DNA of 16,282 nucleotides from Firmicutes bacterium CAG:24053_14 (GTDB taxonomy: Bacteria > Bacillota > Clostridia > Oscillospirales > Oscillospiraceae). The stretch is taken from positions 82,311 to 98,592 of the forward strand of contig MNSZ01000046.1 in the NCBI GenBank assembly GCA_001916715.1, written 5' to 3'. Below, one piece after another: positions 5,818 to 13,283 of the stretch. The translations under genes and the position numbers were made by a program. The stretch's first letter is position 1, and each line of letters opens with the position of its first letter. A model generated the notes under the pieces. The model ran no database searches. It saw only the letters and a program-made list of their open reading frames with translations, and was not told where the DNA came from.

Positions 5818-6143
5818 ATGCAATTGCATTATCTATTTTAGATAATACTCGCTTTTGCATAACTTGTCAAGTATTTTCATTTTCGTTATTAAAAAGGCTA
5901 ACGGCGCACTGTGTTAATTAGATATCAATATTGTTGCTGTTCATGTGCAATTGCGTTGCATAATTGGCTCATTTACTTTCATTCCGCTTCTTTTTTGGTG
6001 CAATATGACGGTTTTTAATACTGCATTTTTATAACATCTCACAATTGTATCTTTCGCTCACAAGGAATAGAATTTGAAAAGTGGGGAACGTGTTTCCTCA
6101 GAATGATTAGTTTTCAATTTTTTCAATAGGAGAGAAAAAAGCA
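5818..6143. promoter_or_regulatory. AT-rich regulatory spacer upstream of gdhA with TGCAATTGCA sites
   Basis: No gene is seen in this 330-bp stretch. It contains the 12-bp palindrome ATGCAATTGCAT (5818-5829), a second copy of its core as TGCAATTGC (5946-5954), and TTGCATAA at 5855-5862 and 5956-5963. I could not identify a convincing sigma-A promoter for gdhA; TATAAC at 6030-6035 with a poor -35 is the best guess. The gdhA ribosome site AGGAGA is at 6128-6133. The repeated sites look like binding sites of one regulator acting on gdhA, the CxxC gene or both. Confidence 0.45.
5828..5870 (-). promoter_or_regulatory. Promoter and operator-like repeat of the CxxC protein gene
   Basis: On the minus strand TTGACA (5870-5865), 17 bases, TATTAT (5847-5842). 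An inverted repeat ATTATCTA (5828-5835), TTT, TAGATAAT (5839-5846) covers the -10 box and the predicted start site near 5836, where a bound protein would block initiation. Confidence 0.6.
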
Positions 6144-7493
6144 ATGATTACAAACGAGTATCTTAAGAGAGTCTATGACTCCGTCGAAAAGCGCGATCCC
6201 GACCAGCCCGAGTTTCTTCAGGCAGTTCGTGAAGTATTCGAGAGCCTGCAGCTCGTCGTTGACAAGCATCCCGAATGGGAGAAGGCAAGCCTCATCGAGC
6301 GCTTTGTAGAGCCCGAGCGCGTCATCACCTTCCGCGTTCCCTGGGTTGACGATAACGGCAAGGTCCAGGTCAACCGCGGCTACCGCGTCCAGTTCAACTC
6401 CGCTATCGGACCTTACAAGGGCGGCCTGCGCTTCCATCCCTCCGTCAACCTCTCCGTTATAAAGTTCCTCGGCTTCGAGCAGATCCTCAAGAACTCCCTG
6501 ACCACTCTGCCCATGGGCGGCGGCAAGGGCGGCTCCGACTTTGACCCGAAGGGCAAGTCCGATGCAGAAGTTATGCGTTTCTGCCAGAGCTTCATGACCG
6601 AGCTGTACCGTCACATCGGCCAGTTCACCGACACTCCCGCAGGCGACATCGGCGTCGGCGCACGCGAAGTTGCTTACATGTTCGGCCAGTACAAGAAGAT
6701 CGTTGACCGCTTCGAGGGCGGCGTCATCACCGGCAAGGGTCTGACCTTCGGCGGCTCCCTGGCTCGTACCCAGGCTACCGGCTACGGTCTGTGCTACTAC
6801 GCATCAGAGGCACTCAGCCACCTTGCAAACACCTCCTTCGAGGGTAAGAAGGTCATCGTTTCCGGCGCTGGCAACGTTGCTCAGTACGCAGCTGAGAAGT
6901 GCACCCAGCTCGGCGGCACCGTTATCGCAATGTGCGACTCCAACGGCTACATCTACGATCCCGACGGCGTTGACATCAAGAAGGTCATGGATATCAAGCA
7001 GAAGCGCCGCGCACGCATCAGCGTTTACGCAGACGAAGTTCCCGGCTCCGAGTACCACGAAGGCCGCAAGGGCATCTGGACCCTCAAGTGCGACATCGCA
7101 ATGCCTTGCGCATCCCAGAACGAGATGGACGCTGACGACGTACAGCACCTGATTGACAACGGCTGCATGGCAGTATTCGAAGGCGCAAACATGCCTCTTA
7201 CCCCGGAAGCGATCGAGAAGGTTCTCGGCAACGGCCTGCTCTACAGCCCCGGCAAGGCATCCAACGCCGGCGGCGTTGCAACTTCCGGCCTCGAAATGAG
7301 CCAGAACTCCATCCGCATGAGCTGGAGCTTCGACGAAGTTGATGAGAAGCTGCATGGCATCATGAAGAACATCTTCAAGGCTTGCTACGACGCATCCGTC
7401 GAGTGCGGCCAGCCCGGCAACCTCATGCTCGGCGCAAACGTTGCAGGCTTCCTGAAGGTTGCTGATGCAATGATGGCTCAGGGCGTTGTCTGA
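6144..7493 (+). CDS. gdhA: Glutamate dehydrogenase
   Basis: The 449-residue protein has the normal length of the hexameric bacterial enzyme, which interconverts 2-oxoglutarate plus ammonium with glutamate using a nicotinamide cofactor in the cytoplasm. Glutamate-site residues are in place: YKGGLRFHP (K92), the second lysine K116 in QILKNSL, the catalytic lysine K128 in PMGGGKGGSDFDP, and Asp168 in PAGDIGVGAREV. The nucleotide fold shows SGAGNVAQYA (240-249) and the second-strand end CDSNGYI (264-270). The latter does not let me fix NAD or NADP specificity, although the overall form resembles the NADP type. The ATG has AGGAGA ten bases upstream. It is monocistronic, with a long spacer before it and a strong terminator after it. 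Codon choice is strongly biased, as in highly expressed genes. Confidence 0.97.
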   Translation: MITNEYLKRVYDSVEKRDPDQPEFLQAVREVFESLQLVVDKHPEWEKASLIERFVEPERVITFRVPWVDDNGKVQVNRGYRVQFNSAIGPYKGGLRFHPSVNLSVIKFLGFEQILKNSLTTLPMGGGKGGSDFDPKGKSDAEVMRFCQSFMTELYRHIGQFTDTPAGDIGVGAREVAYMFGQYKKIVDRFEGGVITGKGLTFGGSLARTQATGYGLCYYASEALSHLANTSFEGKKVIVSGAGNVAQYAAEKCTQLGGTVIAMCDSNGYIYDPDGVDIKKVMDIKQKRRARISVYADEVPGSEYHEGRKGIWTLKCDIAMPCASQNEMDADDVQHLIDNGCMAVFEGANMPLTPEAIEKVLGNGLLYSPGKASNAGGVATSGLEMSQNSIRMSWSFDEVDEKLHGIMKNIFKACYDASVECGQPGNLMLGANVAGFLKVADAMMAQGVV

Positions 7494-7517
7494 TCCCTTA
7501 AAAGCTCAAAACCGACA

Positions 7518-7552
7518 AAACGAGCGTACCGTCCGGTACGCTCGTTTTTTCT
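7518..7552 (+). terminator. Terminator of gdhA, probably bidirectional
   Basis: The stem AAAACGAGCGTACC pairs with GGTACGCTCGTTTT around GTCC and is followed by TTTTTT on the plus strand. On the minus strand the same stem ends in TTTTG, so it may also stop the phage operon, whose last stop codon is at 7557. Confidence 0.9.
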
Positions 7553-7556
7553 TTAT

Positions 7557-7730
7557 TCAAATTGCGCTGCCGTTTACGGTGACGGCACCTTCAATGACGA
7601 TCTCGCCGCTGTTTTTTATGCATATCCGCGCAGCGGCGGTCTCAAGATTTATATCCCCGGCGGCGTTCACGCTTATATCGGGCAGCGTGCCTGTCGGCTC
7701 TGCCTTTCTTTTGATCTCCGATAACCACAT
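7557..7730 (-). CDS. 57-residue phage mini-spike-like protein
   Basis: This is the last gene of the phage operon. After about 20 residues the sequence alternates hydrophobic and polar positions in short strands (GDINLETAAARICIKNSGEI, VIEGAVTVNGSAI). That resembles the C-terminal beta-prism of Mu gp45 or P2 gpV-type spikes without their N-terminal OB-fold. ATG 7730 has GGAGGTG five bases upstream and starts two bases after the stop of the hub gene, exactly where a spike gene is expected. A longer open frame reaching 8237 is antisense-independent shadow of the hub gene and has no ribosome site. It could be a truncated spike or a dedicated small tip; the strand reading is inference. Confidence 0.65.
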   Translation of the reverse strand: MWLSEIKRKAEPTGTLPDISVNAAGDINLETAAARICIKNSGEIVIEGAVTVNGSAI

Positions 7731-7732
7731 GC

Positions 7733-8665
7733 TCACACCTCCAGTGTCACTATCGTCCCGGCGCTCAAGGAGTCTGCCCAGCAGTGCGAGGAAATGACCG
7801 TGAAGGTTCCGCTCACGCCGAGCTTTGCCGCTGTAAGCTGCACTCTGTCGCCCGGAAAGCAGGCAAACTGCTTTGTGAGCGTTAATTTTACACATCTTTT
7901 GCCGCGCTTTGATTCGGCTATCTGATATTCGGCGGTGTACCTTGCCGCGTCGGCGCCGGTCGTTTTCGGAACAGTCATTTCCCTGTGGCACTTGCCGCCG
8001 AAGGCCGCGAAGCTCTCGTTTGAAACGGTGTAGCTTGCGCCCGTCACCCGGTTTCGAATGCTTATATCCGATATTATGCCGTAGTGCTCGTCGCACAGTG
8101 ACACACTCGCTGCGTCCTTTGACGCATCCACCGTTATCGTCGAGCCTGTCCGGCCGTTGAGAACGAGCGTTCCGCTTTTCGTGAAATACGGCACGGTTCC
8201 CCACGCATAGCGGCAAAAGCGTTTGAGCGCGCTCCACGCGCTCTCGCCGGTGCGCACGCTGAATAGACTTAGCGTTTTTGCGCTGCCGGATACGACGCTG
8301 CTTATGCCGAACGCACGCACAAAGGCGCTCACGGCCGCCGAGTTGCTGAGCTGGGCATATTCCTGCGCAGGAAGCTCGTTATCCAACAGCAGCGCCGCGT
8401 CCGATCGGCCCGAGAGCGTAACGACCGAACCTTTTTCGTCGATGCTTATGCTGTATTCGTCGATTATTCCCTTGAACACGACGCCGTTGTTGTGCACCGC
8501 GCGGAAGCGGCAGGCGCTTTGCAGCTTGGGAAGCTGGGCGCTGTAATAAATGAAGCTTACCTCGAACCAGTCGCACGGCTCGCCCATGCCGTGGCAAACG
8601 TCCCATGACAGGAACTCCGGCAGCAGCGTGAGCGCGCCGTTTTTGTCGATCAAATATCCTTTCAT
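7733..8665 (-). CDS. Phage baseplate hub protein (gpD / XkdQ / Mu gp44-like)
   Basis: The 310-residue protein has the layout of late-control D / gp27-like hub proteins: an N-terminal beta domain with WFEVSFIYYSAQLPKLQSACRF patterns, FKGIIDEYSISIDEKGSVVTLSGRSDAALL (about 64-93), a helical insert, and a C-terminal barrel ending FPGDRVQLTAAKLGVSGTF and ISSHCWADS. Hubs of this type form the trimer that carries the spike at the bottom of the tail tube. Position supports this: it lies between a DNA-circulation/LysM protein and a mini-spike, the order also seen in Mu (43, 44, 45) and PBSX (xkdP, xkdQ). The start at 8665 lies five bases after the previous stop. Assignment is by pattern and synteny. 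Confidence 0.75.
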   Translation of the reverse strand: MKGYLIDKNGALTLLPEFLSWDVCHGMGEPCDWFEVSFIYYSAQLPKLQSACRFRAVHNNGVVFKGIIDEYSISIDEKGSVVTLSGRSDAALLLDNELPAQEYAQLSNSAAVSAFVRAFGISSVVSGSAKTLSLFSVRTGESAWSALKRFCRYAWGTVPYFTKSGTLVLNGRTGSTITVDASKDAASVSLCDEHYGIISDISIRNRVTGASYTVSNESFAAFGGKCHREMTVPKTTGADAARYTAEYQIAESKRGKRCVKLTLTKQFACFPGDRVQLTAAKLGVSGTFTVISSHCWADSLSAGTIVTLEV

Positions 8666-8669
8666 CGCA

Positions 8670-9239
8670 TCACCGTATCCTTATGAGTCTGCCGTAGGCT
8701 ATGACAGCGTCGGGGTTTGTTATATCCGGGTTAAGCTCCGACAGGACGGAAAGCGCAACGCCCTTTTTCTGCGAGATCACGCGCAGGGTATCGTTTTCGA
8801 CGGCGCTGTAATATCGCACGCGGCCGATATCCGCCGCCGGGTTGCCGTAGTCTGTGTCGTCGATGGCCTCCTGAGCGTCCTCGAACGCGCTGCCGACGTA
8901 TTCCCAGAACTCAAAGCTGTAGCTTATGTAGTCCTCCTTCGGCTCCTGCCTGAGGCTGAGCTTTGCAAAATACGCGCGCATCGTCGGCCACACGGGGTGT
9001 ACGAGCTTGCCGCCCTTGTTTTCCTCGAAAAGCGCGGCAAGCCGGCGAAAGCTTTCGTACGCCTTCGGGCCGACGAACTCGCCCTCGCCGCGGATTATTT
9101 TATTCTGAAGCCCGAGATTTTGCACTACATAGCCGGAAAACGGCAGCTTGTAGCTGTGCAGCGTGCGGCGGTATTCGACCTCGAACACACGCGGATTGTT
9201 CGGCCACACGAAATCTCGATATTGCATTGGTGCAAGCAT
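8670..9239 (-). CDS. Phage tail protein: DNA-circulation N-domain plus LysM
   Basis: The 189-residue protein has two parts. Residues about 8-120 resemble the DNA-circulation N-terminal domain of Mu gp43 and PBSX XkdP-type proteins: WPNNPRVFEVEY, GEGEFVGPKAYESFRRLAAL (51-70), GGKLVHPVW (76-84) and a late YSFEFWE. Residues about 142-188 are a LysM domain (YYSAVENDTLRVISQKKGV, then LSELNPDI and GRLIRI), which binds peptidoglycan or docks inside the baseplate. In contractile phages this protein joins the tape-measure end to the hub. No tape-measure gene lies upstream here. AGGAGGG six bases before the ATG supports the start. Confidence 0.8.
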   Translation of the reverse strand: MLAPMQYRDFVWPNNPRVFEVEYRRTLHSYKLPFSGYVVQNLGLQNKIIRGEGEFVGPKAYESFRRLAALFEENKGGKLVHPVWPTMRAYFAKLSLRQEPKEDYISYSFEFWEYVGSAFEDAQEAIDDTDYGNPAADIGRVRYYSAVENDTLRVISQKKGVALSVLSELNPDITNPDAVIAYGRLIRIR

Positions 9240-9250
9240 TCTTTTCCCTC

Positions 9251-9421
9251 CTAATACAGCTCAAAGCCGTTGTCATATCTGCGCGCGTCGCGCCGGAAAT
9301 AGTCCGACAGAAACGACATGTCGCGCCGGCGCACTATAAAAAGCTGCTGCTCGTCAAAATTCACGCCGTTTTCGTCGGGCGCATACGGCCTGACGGGAAG
9401 CATTTCGCCCTCGTTATTCAT
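9251..9421 (-). CDS. Small phage protein of unknown function (56 residues)
   Basis: This short gene fills the gap between the tube-like protein and the LysM protein. It reads MNNEGEMLPVRPYAPDE, then an acidic/basic stretch with FDEQQLFIVRRRDMSF and ends FELY. The ATG at 9421 overlaps the previous stop codon by eight bases and has AGGAGG nine bases upstream; the stop at 9251 lies inside the ribosome site of the next gene. Perfect packing on both sides argues that it is real. It occupies the place where contractile and siphoviral modules carry chaperones and the tape measure, but it is far too short for the latter. Function unknown. Confidence 0.7.
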   Translation of the reverse strand: MNNEGEMLPVRPYAPDENGVNFDEQQLFIVRRRDMSFLSDYFRRDARRYDNGFELY

Positions 9422-9785
9422 CTCCCGGCACCTCCTCGCAGCAGAGCGCGGCGATCTTTATTCGCTGCACCTCCGAGCCGTCGGGCTTTTTTGTTTTTTT
9501 AAGCTCCGTGCAGCGGCAGCCGCCGTAGAGTCTGGCGCCTATCTGAATCTCAAACGGCTCGGCGTTTTCAAGCCTTACGCCGTCGCCTATGCTCGCTGTG
9601 CGCTCGAGCACGATCTCATAGCTCCGGTCAAAGGTCAGTATCGCGCTCGGCACGCAGTCGCCGAAGCCGAGCACCGGATACTCGCTGTGCCGCTCGTATT
9701 CCTCGGCAAGCTCAACGCCCGCAAGCGGCACGCCATCGATGCCGACCTTGGCAGAGTTTGAAGAATATGCTTTTATCACGCTCAT
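9414..9785 (-). CDS. Phage tail-tube-like protein, tentative
   Basis: The 123-residue protein is mostly predicted beta strand: VGIDGVPLAGVELAEEY, then ILTFDRSYEIVLERTASIGD, FEIQIGARLYGGCRCTELKK and IKIAALCCEEVPG. Size, strand content and a late strand pair followed by an acidic tail recall XkdM/Hcp-like tube proteins, and the place after the tail-completion-type gene is right for it. The match is weak at residue level and it could be another minor tail component. Four cysteines in the last 40 residues are unusual. The ATG at 9785 overlaps the preceding stop as ATGA, with GGGAGGG six bases upstream. Confidence 0.55.
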   Translation of the reverse strand: MSVIKAYSSNSAKVGIDGVPLAGVELAEEYERHSEYPVLGFGDCVPSAILTFDRSYEIVLERTASIGDGVRLENAEPFEIQIGARLYGGCRCTELKKTKKPDGSEVQRIKIAALCCEEVPGDE

Positions 9786-10252
9786 ATCGTTCCCTCCCCT
9801 ATGCTGTAGCCCGACAGCGAGCTGCCGAGCTTCTCGCGCACAAGATAGGCTGCCGCCTTTGCCGAGCAGCGGCTGCGCAGCATGCGGCAGTCGCCGTCGT
9901 ATTCGACTTTTTCAAAGTCAAACTCCGTGACCGACAGCCCGTCGATATTAAAAAGCGCGCACCTTACGCCGTCGGCAAGCTCGGAGCAGCCCTCATCCGC
10001 GCTTGCAGGACTGTAAACGTCAAACGAGAGCACAAGCTCGGCCTTTTCGCCGTACATTTCCTTGAGCTGCCCGTCCTCGGTGCACACTCCGATGTAGTTT
10101 CCAAGCCCCGACGAGCTTATCCGCGCGCTTTTAAGGCCTACGCACACAAACGCCGATACGTCCTCAAGCTCCGATGCGTTAAACGCTGTCACAGCGTTTA
10201 TCCCGGCGTTATTAAGCTCCTCTGCAATTTCGATCGCGATATTCTCAAGCAT
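9782..10252 (-). CDS. Tail-completion / tail-terminator-type phage protein
   Basis: The 156-residue protein has an alpha/beta layout: an N-terminal helix (MLENIAIEIAEELNNAGIN), strands around VLSFDVYSPAS, and a C-terminal strand-helix pair. That is compatible with the tail-terminator or minor-tail family found just before tube genes. I recognise it mainly by size and position. Its ATG overlaps the previous gene by eight bases and has GGGAGG eight bases upstream. The stop overlaps the next start as ATGA, implying translational coupling. Confidence 0.6.
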   Translation of the reverse strand: MLENIAIEIAEELNNAGINAVTAFNASELEDVSAFVCVGLKSARISSSGLGNYIGVCTEDGQLKEMYGEKAELVLSFDVYSPASADEGCSELADGVRCALFNIDGLSVTEFDFEKVEYDGDCRMLRSRCSAKAAAYLVREKLGSSLSGYSIGEGTI

Positions 10253-10556
10253 CGGCAGCGCCTCCCTTCAGCTTCAGTATGCACTCATTGTGCGAAAACG
10301 CGCCGAATATGCGCACAGGCTCGACACGCAAGACGACATACCGTCTGCCTGCCGCCGTGACCGCATCGCCCTCTGCGATGCCTTCTGCATCGGTTATAAG
10401 ACGGTATTTAGAGTTGTTCGTAACTCCGGGCGCAAGATGAGCCTTGTGTATCTGCGCATCGTCCGCGTCAAGGCAGGATATAAAGCCCCTGCCCTCGGCC
10501 GTTCCAATGGTGATGCTCTCGCCGTAGCTTCGCAGAATTCTGTTTGCCGCCGTCAT
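10245..10556 (-). CDS. Head-tail stopper-type phage protein
   Basis: The 103-residue protein is beta-rich with a central GDAVTAAGRRYVVLRVEPVR segment that resembles the barrel of head-closure proteins (XkdH / SPP1 gp16-like), which plug the portal after packaging. Assignment rests on this pattern and on its place between a helical adaptor and a tail-completion-type gene. The start codon overlaps the previous stop as ATGA, with a GGGGGTG site upstream. Confidence 0.55.
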   Translation of the reverse strand: MTAANRILRSYGESITIGTAEGRGFISCLDADDAQIHKAHLAPGVTNNSKYRLITDAEGIAEGDAVTAAGRRYVVLRVEPVRIFGAFSHNECILKLKGGAADA

Positions 10557-10924
10557 CCCTGCACCCCCACGAACTCAAATCCGCCGGAGTCAAGGTACGC
10601 GCCCAGCAGCGTCTCCGCGCTTTTCTTGAGCGCCGCAGCCGACGCTCCGCCGAGCTGCACGGACAGCTTTCCTGCCGTGAAGCCGCTCACGCCGCCGGAG
10701 TGTGCGCTGCCCAGCTCCATGTACATGGATATTGCGAGCATTGCCGCCGCGGTGACGAAAGTTTCTCCTATTTCGTCGCTCGAAGCGCCGCGGCGCAGTC
10801 TGCTCTCAAGCTCGGCGGCGGCAGCGGAGCACACCGCGCGCAGCATATCCGCGTCCTCGTCCGGGACGCTCTCTCCGAGCATGCTCAGCGCCTTCATTTC
10901 TATGTCCATATCCGTATATGACAT
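10553..10924 (-). CDS. Head-tail adaptor-type phage protein
   Basis: The 123-residue protein is predicted almost wholly helical: YTDMDIEMKALSMLGE, DMLRAVCSAAAAELESRLRR, TFVTAAAMLAISMYMELGS and SAETLLGAYL. Helical proteins of this size directly after the capsid gene are usually the adaptor ring (gp6/gp15-like) bound to the portal. GGAGG lies seven bases before the ATG. It is separated from the capsid gene by a hairpin with a short U tract, which may lower its transcription relative to capsid. Confidence 0.6.
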   Translation of the reverse strand: MSYTDMDIEMKALSMLGESVPDEDADMLRAVCSAAAAELESRLRRGASSDEIGETFVTAAAMLAISMYMELGSAHSGGVSGFTAGKLSVQLGGASAAALKKSAETLLGAYLDSGGFEFVGVQG

Positions 10925-10935
10925 TGATTACCTCC

Positions 10936-10964
10936 AAAAAGCGGAGACGGGATAACCCGTCTCC
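10936..10964 (-). terminator. Partial terminator after the major capsid gene
   Basis: GGAGACGGG (10943-10951) and CCCGTCTCC (10956-10964) pair perfectly around ATAA. The minus-strand RNA continues GCTTTTTGG. The hairpin starts 12 bases after the capsid stop codon, inside an otherwise continuous operon, so it more likely attenuates than ends transcription, keeping capsid mRNA in excess over connectors. Confidence 0.65.
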
Positions 10965-10975
10965 TTGTGTGTTTA

Positions 10976-12007
10976 TCAGACAGTCAGCACCTTGGATGCC
11001 TCGGTGTAGAGCTTTGCAAAGCCGGAAATGCTGGTGATCGCGGCGCGCTCGAGCTGGCGGTCGATGAGTCTGTCGTACTCATCGTTAACGTCGCCTGCCG
11101 TGACCATCTCAAGGGCATAGCCCTTGTCAAGGCCGATAGCGGTGCCGGCCGGCATTGCCGAGCATCGGATGAGCTTTGCGCCCAGAGGATTGCCCGGCTC
11201 GCCGGTGCCCTGGAAGTTAAGTCCGGCAAGGGGATTCTGAAACTCCGAGCACTTGAGGATCTTCATCATAACGTCGGGGGCCGCGAGCATGGTGTTCATG
11301 GTGTAAGGGTCAAAGCAGTTCCAGAAGTTCAGCAGCTCGCCGTAGCTCAGGCTGCCTTTGGTGCCGCCGATGGTGTCGTCGCCTACCTCGTATGCGGTCG
11401 CGGCGTTGGAGTTGCCGTCGCCGTTTGTGATAACGTCGATGGCATCCTCAAGATGCATGCGCATGATCTGATTGCCGATCTGGCGGAGCATGACGGAAAA
11501 CAGGTCAAGGCGCTGGAAGCGGATCGCCTCGTAGGACGCAACGAGCATTCTGCCGCGCTTTTTGAGGCTCACCAGATGGTCTGATGCTCTCACCTCGGTC
11601 TGGGGGATAGCCGCGCCCTCGCCGACATAGCGCAGGCTCTTGTCGTCCTCGCTTGCCGCCGAGTAGATGGAGCGATAGTCCATGCCGTCAAAACGGGTGA
11701 CGGTGGCGGTGATGGACGGCAGGATGTTGCCCTCCTCCATGCCTGCCTTTACGCTGCGCGAAACATACTCGGGAAACAGCACCGCAGACTCCGAGGTCGA
11801 GAAGAATTTTTCGACAACGTCGCTGCCTGCGCCGCGGACCTTGATATCGAATCTCTTGAGCTGGCGCTGGAATGCGTCAAGCCCCTCATACGGAGTGCCC
11901 TTGTAGTTTTCGTTGGGGTCGAGCGCCTCGAGGGTCTGCTCGAAGCTCCTGCCGCGCTCGGAATACATGCCCTTTTCGAGCTTTATCTCGTTGAAATTAT
12001 ATGCCAT
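10976..12007 (-). CDS. Phage major capsid protein (HK97-fold, by context)
   Basis: The 343-residue protein starts with a charged helical arm of about 65 residues. This is followed by FSTSESAVLFPEYVSRSVKA, an alternating beta region and a C-terminal part ending ALEMVTAGDVNDEYDRLIDR with a final ISGFAKLYTEASKVL. The length, the helical arm followed by a 'SAVLFPEYV' strand, and the position after a prohead protease and a decoration-type gene fit an HK97-fold shell protein. I chose ATG 12007 because AGGAGG lies eight bases upstream; an open frame continuing to 12181 overlaps the preceding gene in another frame and has no ribosome site. Confidence 0.85.
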   Translation of the reverse strand: MAYNFNEIKLEKGMYSERGRSFEQTLEALDPNENYKGTPYEGLDAFQRQLKRFDIKVRGAGSDVVEKFFSTSESAVLFPEYVSRSVKAGMEEGNILPSITATVTRFDGMDYRSIYSAASEDDKSLRYVGEGAAIPQTEVRASDHLVSLKKRGRMLVASYEAIRFQRLDLFSVMLRQIGNQIMRMHLEDAIDVITNGDGNSNAATAYEVGDDTIGGTKGSLSYGELLNFWNCFDPYTMNTMLAAPDVMMKILKCSEFQNPLAGLNFQGTGEPGNPLGAKLIRCSAMPAGTAIGLDKGYALEMVTAGDVNDEYDRLIDRQLERAAITSISGFAKLYTEASKVLTV

Positions 12008-12020
12008 GATCGTTTCCTCC

Positions 12021-12368
12021 TTACATAATGAAGCCGACTGTGCCGGCAGCGGTATCGACCTTGATGACAAGGTACTGTGCTCCGCCGCTGGTGACGGTCT
12101 TGACCTTACCTGCCGCGGCGTCCGCAGCGAGGGTAGCGTAGCCGACCGCAGGAGCCGTGCCGCTGTAGCCAAGCTCGACATAGCCAGCGGTCTTTACCTC
12201 GGCAAATGCATCGCCGGACGCGATGCAAACGCCCATAAAGCGGTCGCCTGCGTCGCAGGCCTTTACGGTGCTGTTTGCGCTCATCTTCACAAGCGCGCCC
12301 TTTGTTACGCCGCTTGCCTTGTTGAAGGAGAGCACCTGCTCTCCAACGCCTTCAAAACTAACTTTCAT
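12021..12368 (-). CDS. Capsid decoration-type protein
   Basis: The 115-residue protein is small, rich in Gly, Ala, Val and Thr, and beta-rich: ASGVTKGALVKMSANSTVKA, DRFMGVCIASGDAFAEVKTA and YLVIKVDTAAGTVGFIM. Proteins of this composition between protease and capsid genes commonly are head decoration or head-fibre (DUF2190-like) proteins that cap the shell. AGGAGGACAAAA precedes the ATG. Its stop lies 13 bases before the capsid ATG. Family membership is inferred from composition and place. Confidence 0.65.
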   Translation of the reverse strand: MKVSFEGVGEQVLSFNKASGVTKGALVKMSANSTVKACDAGDRFMGVCIASGDAFAEVKTAGYVELGYSGTAPAVGYATLAADAAAGKVKTVTSGGAQYLVIKVDTAAGTVGFIM

Positions 12369-12389
12369 TTTTGTCCTCCTGATCTCAGA

Positions 12390-13283
12390 TCAAATGATGT
12401 ATTCTTCACCGGAAAATGCGGTGACTTCGCCCCTGCCCGGAAGCTGGGTCACGGGCGGATAGAGCTTTGCCGATGCTTCCTCAAAAGCGTCCTTGAGCTT
12501 AATAAGCTCCGGCTCTTCCATCAGCTGCACGCTTTTTTCGAGCGCCGGGTGCATTTTTTCATCGCACACGAGGCACAGCCGCAGTACCTCGGCTCTGAGC
12601 GAATCGAGATACTTCCTGCCGAGCTGCGCGGACTTTTCCAGCGCCTCGAACTCGGCGGCATAGCCGCGCCCGGCTTCGCTTTCGATGAAGCTTTTTATAA
12701 CGCCCGCGCTTCTCTGCGCCGGAACGGCAACAAAGCTCCATTCGTATGCGTCAACCGCGCCCGTGAGCACGGCGCAGCACCTTTTATCGCCGTAGACCTT
12801 GCCCTTTTCGTGGCTGCATGTTCCGATCTCGGCGCCGCAGATGCTGCATATGCTCTGCGCCACCGAGCAGCCCACGCTCGTTTCGCGCTTTATGCCGCCT
12901 TCTATCTGGGCGATAAGCTCGGCGTTTGCCTCGGTGCGCAGCATGTAGGCAAAGCCCTTGAGATAGACATACGCTTCGCCGCACGAGGTGGTTTTGCCCT
13001 TTTCGGTCACAAGCTCCGTTCTGTAAATTCGCGCGACCTGATTTTCGCTGCGCCAGTCATGGTCACAGATGCCCGTCGCGCCGACGAAAAGCTCGCTAAG
13101 CTCGCGGAGCGTCGATACCGAAAAGCGCTCAAAGTCGCGATCTACCTCGTTATCGCACAGCAGCACCTGAAAGGCATACACCTCGTCGGCTGTAAGCTGT
13201 GCCTTGGCAAAGGCGTTTATCGCCTGCAGCTCCTGCTCGGTGCACACGCTGCCCGACGCCGAGCCGTCCTTAATGATCTTCAT
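12390..13283 (-). CDS. HK97-type prohead protease with scaffold-like tail
   Basis: The 297-residue protein shows the blocks of HK97-family (S78-like) prohead proteases. GICDHDW places the catalytic His at residue 75, KRETSVGCSV the nucleophile Ser136 ('SiGf' block), and DAYEWSFVAVPAQRSAGV (about 179-195) matches the 'E-S-V-PA' strand. The C-terminal 100 residues are charged and helical and may act as the internal scaffold removed during maturation. Unusually, between the Ser block and the last strand there is an insertion with C146-x2-C149, C156-x-H158 and C169-C170, which could bind a metal. AGGAAGGA lies upstream of the ATG at 13283, which overlaps the end of the portal gene by 14 bases. 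Confidence 0.8.
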   Translation of the reverse strand: MKIIKDGSASGSVCTEQELQAINAFAKAQLTADEVYAFQVLLCDNEVDRDFERFSVSTLRELSELFVGATGICDHDWRSENQVARIYRTELVTEKGKTTSCGEAYVYLKGFAYMLRTEANAELIAQIEGGIKRETSVGCSVAQSICSICGAEIGTCSHEKGKVYGDKRCCAVLTGAVDAYEWSFVAVPAQRSAGVIKSFIESEAGRGYAAEFEALEKSAQLGRKYLDSLRAEVLRLCLVCDEKMHPALEKSVQLMEEPELIKLKDAFEEASAKLYPPVTQLPGRGEVTAFSGEEYII

